This document shows positions 61,189 to 64,000 of a stretch of 64,000 nucleotides of DNA, piece by piece. Every line of letters starts with the position of its first letter. Within the stretch, counting starts at the first letter, position 1. The DNA is from Liquidambar formosana. Its lineage: Eukaryota > Streptophyta > Magnoliopsida > Saxifragales > Altingiaceae. The position numbers and the translations under genes are program-made. The stretch lies in the NCBI GenBank assembly GCA_039720395.1, contig CM077831.1, forward strand, positions 10,865,803-10,929,802. The letters are read 5' to 3'. The notes beneath the pieces were generated by a model that had not been told where the DNA came from, searched no databases, and was given only the letters and a program-made list of their open reading frames with translations.

Positions 61189-62445
61189 ATGGCTCACCGC
61201 AACCCGTTATCCAACATTTTGGAAACCAACCGTGTAACTGGACCTAATTATCTTGATTGGTTAAGGAATTTAAAAATCGTTTTGAATTCTAAAAATATTA
61301 CCTATGCACTTCAAAGTCCACTTCCCAATGCTCTTACTGAGGCTGCAACTCGGCAAGAGAAAGACGCTTATCAGAAGCGCATGGATGATGATCTTATGAC
61401 GAGATGCTATATGATGGTGTCTCTAAGTCCTGAGCTTAAGAAGCAATACGAGTCCATGGGAAGTGCACCTGAGATATTTATCCACATACAAGAGTTGTAT
61501 GGCAAAGAGTTCTTGCTTGAATGTGATGAATGGGTTGAAGTTCCTGCTTCCAATTCTATGCTCAAGCCTAAAGGCAAGGGAATAAGAAAGGGTAAGAGTA
61601 CCCAAAGGAAGAGGAAAGGTAAAGGGATCTATTTTTACTGCGGCAAAGATGGGCATTGGAAACGTAACTGCCAAGAGTATCTGGATACTCTGAAGAACCA
61701 ACCTTCGGAAGGTATGGATTATGCTCTTATACTTGAGACTAACATGAGTGTTAGCTCTGCTTCCACTTGGGTACTAGATTCTGATGCGAGTTCTCATATT
61801 TGTAATTCCATGCAGGACCTAGTGGGAAGCAGAAGGCTGAGTAAAGGAGAAGTAACCCTACGAGTGGGAAATGGAGCAAACGTTGCTGCATTAGCCGTGG
61901 GGACTTGCTGCTTGACTTTGCCTAGTGGGAGTAGTTTAGAATTATCAGGCTGTCTTTATATTCCAGAAGTTATAAGAAACATTATTTCTATTTCAGTATT
62001 ATCTAAACAAGGATTTAGGTTTGTTTTTGAGGAGAATAAATGTTCTTTATTTAAAAATGAAGAGTTCATTACTTCTGGAGTTTATGTGAATGGCCTTTAT
62101 TTTCTAAACTTTATTGCAAATGTTAATTGCATAGAGCATGATAGTTCTAAATTGAATGCAAACGAACCCAAGAGAACAAGAAATGAAGAAAACTCCGCAT
62201 ATGACTGGCACTTGAGACTAGGTCATATCAGTGAGAATAGGATTAACAAGATGTGTAAGGATGGACAATTGGGTCCATTGGTTTCTATGCCCTTTCCAAC
62301 TTGTGAATCTTGTTTACTAGGTAAAATGACCAAGTCACCTTTCACCGGTCACGGTGAGAGAGCGGCAGACATATTAGGATTAATACATAGTGATGTATGT
62401 GGTCCTATGAGCATACATGCTCGTGGAGTTTCTCTCACTTTATAA
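61189..62445 (+). CDS. Copia Gag, protease and N-terminal integrase (open part of gag-pol)
   Basis: 418 codons, ATG chosen because it opens the conserved Gag start (MAHRNPLSN). Residues 1-130 are Gag with LTGPNY-like VTGPNYLDWLRNLKIVL. The zinc knuckle at 148-161 has Tyr at 148 in place of the first Cys (C151, H156, C161 are present). The protease region at 194-205 reads WVLDSDASSHIC; the usual motif has Gly where Asp199 stands. The integrase HHCC finger is intact: H341, H346, C372, C375, and D402 is the first catalytic Asp. Gag builds the particle, protease cuts the polyprotein, integrase inserts the cDNA. The frame ends early: compared with element 1 the G run near 62427 is one base short, shifting into the stop at 62443. 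The remaining pol lies in the next frame. Unlikely to give an active element. Confidence 0.9.
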   Translation: MAHRNPLSNILETNRVTGPNYLDWLRNLKIVLNSKNITYALQSPLPNALTEAATRQEKDAYQKRMDDDLMTRCYMMVSLSPELKKQYESMGSAPEIFIHIQELYGKEFLLECDEWVEVPASNSMLKPKGKGIRKGKSTQRKRKGKGIYFYCGKDGHWKRNCQEYLDTLKNQPSEGMDYALILETNMSVSSASTWVLDSDASSHICNSMQDLVGSRRLSKGEVTLRVGNGANVAALAVGTCCLTLPSGSSLELSGCLYIPEVIRNIISISVLSKQGFRFVFEENKCSLFKNEEFITSGVYVNGLYFLNFIANVNCIEHDSSKLNANEPKRTRNEENSAYDWHLRLGHISENRINKMCKDGQLGPLVSMPFPTCESCLLGKMTKSPFTGHGERAADILGLIHSDVCGPMSIHARGVSLTL

Positions 62446-64000
62446 CCTTTACCGATGATCATTCTAGGTATGGGTATGTGTACTTAATGAAGTACAAATC
62501 TGAAGCATTTGAAAAGTTCAAAGAATTCAGATATGAAGTAGAGAAACAAACTGGTAAAAGTATTAAAGCTCTTTGATCGGATCGAGGAGGAGAATATTTA
62601 ACTGGTGAGTTTTTAGATCATCTTGTTCAAGCGGGCATTCTATCTCAATGGACACCTCCTGGAACACCACAGCTTAATGGTGTGTCAGAAAGGAGGAATA
62701 GAACCTTATTGGATATGGTTAGGTCCATAATGAGTTACACTGATTTACCATTGTCCTTCTGGGGACATGCCCTAGAAACTGCCGCGTACTTGTTGAACAG
62801 AGTCCCAACCAAATCTGTCCCTAAGACACCGTATGAGATATGGAAAGGGAGAACACCAAGCCTTAAACATATTAAGGTATGGAGTTGCACTGCATATGTA
62901 AAGACACATGATGCAACCAAGTTAGAATCAAGATCAATTAAATGTAGGTTTGTGGGATATCCTAAAGAGAGTTTAGGATATTATTTCTATTATCCTGATG
63001 AACAAAAGGTGTTTGTTAGTAAGTTTGCAGTCTTTCTTGAAAAAGAGTTTATTCAAGAAGGAGGCAATAACAGGAAAATAGAACTCAAAGAATTGTCTGA
63101 TGAGACACAAACTGACAGTGATCCCACCACTGTCCCTGATGAGACAGAACCCACTAATGTACCACAACCTCTCCGTAGATCGAGTAGGGTATCTGTTGCA
63201 CCTGAGAGATATGGATTTCTCAACCATAATGCAGAGGAATTGTTCCTTGGTGATAGAGAACACCCAGATGACCCTACTACTTATGGACAGGCGATTTTGG
63301 ATATTGATTCGAACAAATGGCTGGAAGCTATGAAATCTGAAATGGACTCGATGTATTCCAACAAAGTCTGGACTTTAGTTGATCCACCAGAAGGTATAGT
63401 ACCTATTGGCTGCAAATGGATCTTTAAAAGGAAGATAGGCTCAGATGGAAAGGTAGAGACCTACAAGGCTAGGCTAGTGGCAAAAGGTTACCGACAAAGA
63501 CATGGTATTGACTATGAAGAAACCTTCTCGCCAGTGGCTATGCTTAAGTCCATTAGGATCTTGTTAGCTATAGCTGCGCACTACGATTATGAGATATGGC
63601 AAATGGATGTAAAGACCGCTTTCCTTAATGGAAACATTGAGGAAGACCTTTATATGTAGCAACCTGAGGGTTTTACATCCAGTGGTGAGGACCACAAAGT
63701 GTGCAAGCTACAGCGGTCCATTTATGGACTTAAACAAGCTTCTAGAAGCTGGAACATCCGATTCGATGAGGCAATCAAATCGTTTGGTTTCCTACAGAAT
63801 ATGGATGAACCATGTGTGTACAAGAAAGTTAGTGGGAGTGCGATTACCTTCCTGGTCCTATATGTTGATGACATTCTACTTATCGGGAATAAAGTAGAAA
63901 CGTTATCAAAAGTGGAAGAGTGGCTTTCACAGAATTTCTCCATGAAAGATTTGGGAGAAGCATCCTATATTCTGGGAATAAAGGTCTATAGAGATAGATC
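62446..64000 (+). pseudogene. Copia integrase C-terminus and reverse transcriptase, broken
   Basis: Same frame from about 62430 to the window end, interrupted by TGA at 62574-62576 (an Arg CGA position) and TAG at 63657-63659 (a Gln CAG position); both fit C-to-T changes. The first part carries the second catalytic Asp (about 62454) and the Glu near 62688 (SERRNRTL) of the integrase core. The open stretch 62682-63659 includes LPLSFWGHALETAAYLLNRV, GCKWIFKRK, YKARLVAKGY and the RT start WQMDVKTAFLNG (first catalytic Asp). After the second stop RT continues with YGLKQASRSW and YVDD at 63861-63872. The element is truncated by the window before RNase H. Confidence 0.88.

Larger units (their letters stand above)
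56568..64000 (+). mobile_element. Ty1/copia retrotransposon, 5' part; runs off the window
   Basis: LTR 56568-58222, primer site, 3 kb leader, gag-pol from 61189. RT reaches the window end; RNase H and the 3' LTR would lie beyond it. It is the better preserved of the two copia copies but still has one frameshift and two stops. Same family as 5306-18827 and as all the copia solo LTRs here. Confidence 0.92.

Overview
This window is nuclear DNA from a flowering plant, most likely a dicot. It is AT-rich, has one intron-less plant U-box/ARM E3 ligase gene, and is otherwise built almost entirely from plant LTR retrotransposons, one LINE and a few MITEs. No rRNA, tRNA gene or CRISPR array was seen. 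The species cannot be named from the sequence.

Layout. 1-23379 is one nest. A Ty3/gypsy element on the minus strand (5' LTR 20881-23379, tRNA primer site, decayed gag, 3' LTR 1-576 running off the window) carries only gag between its LTRs. It is interrupted by a gypsy solo LTR (1550-4577, duplication ggtgg) and by a complete Ty1/copia element on the plus strand (5306-18827, duplication gttcc). That copia element contains a hAT-type MITE (10044-10711) and, at its 3' LTR boundary, a reverse-oriented short solo copia LTR (13887-17113), which itself holds a gypsy solo LTR (14085-16804). 23380-27395 holds a 20-24 bp minisatellite and gypsy LTR debris. 27396-37300 is the gene-bearing part: the PUB-type gene (28210-29490, minus), simple repeats, a small MITE, a gypsy RT fragment and a decayed hAT-like region.

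37303-43897 is a decayed gypsy LTR broken by a reverse copia solo LTR (37623-43401), which holds a forward copia solo LTR (38359-40026) and an ORF1-only LINE (40768-43215). 44434-56567 is a second gag-only gypsy element (plus). Its LTR is invaded by a forward copia solo LTR (46246-49569) that contains a reverse one (47820-49480). 56568-64000 is the 5' part of the youngest-looking copia element, with LTR, primer site, 3 kb leader and a gag-pol frame that runs off the window.

How it works together. The copia family supplies gag-pol, though both copies here are broken by C-to-T type stops and small indels. Its LTRs carry a TATA box and a conserved splice-donor-like GTAAGT, and an acceptor-like site lies just before the gag ATG, suggesting that the 3 kb leader with the primer site may be spliced out of the gag-pol mRNA. 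The gypsy family and the LINE look non-autonomous: gag-only and ORF1-only. Eleven target duplications read by eye (5-14 bp; three of them with one mismatch) make the order of insertion clear.
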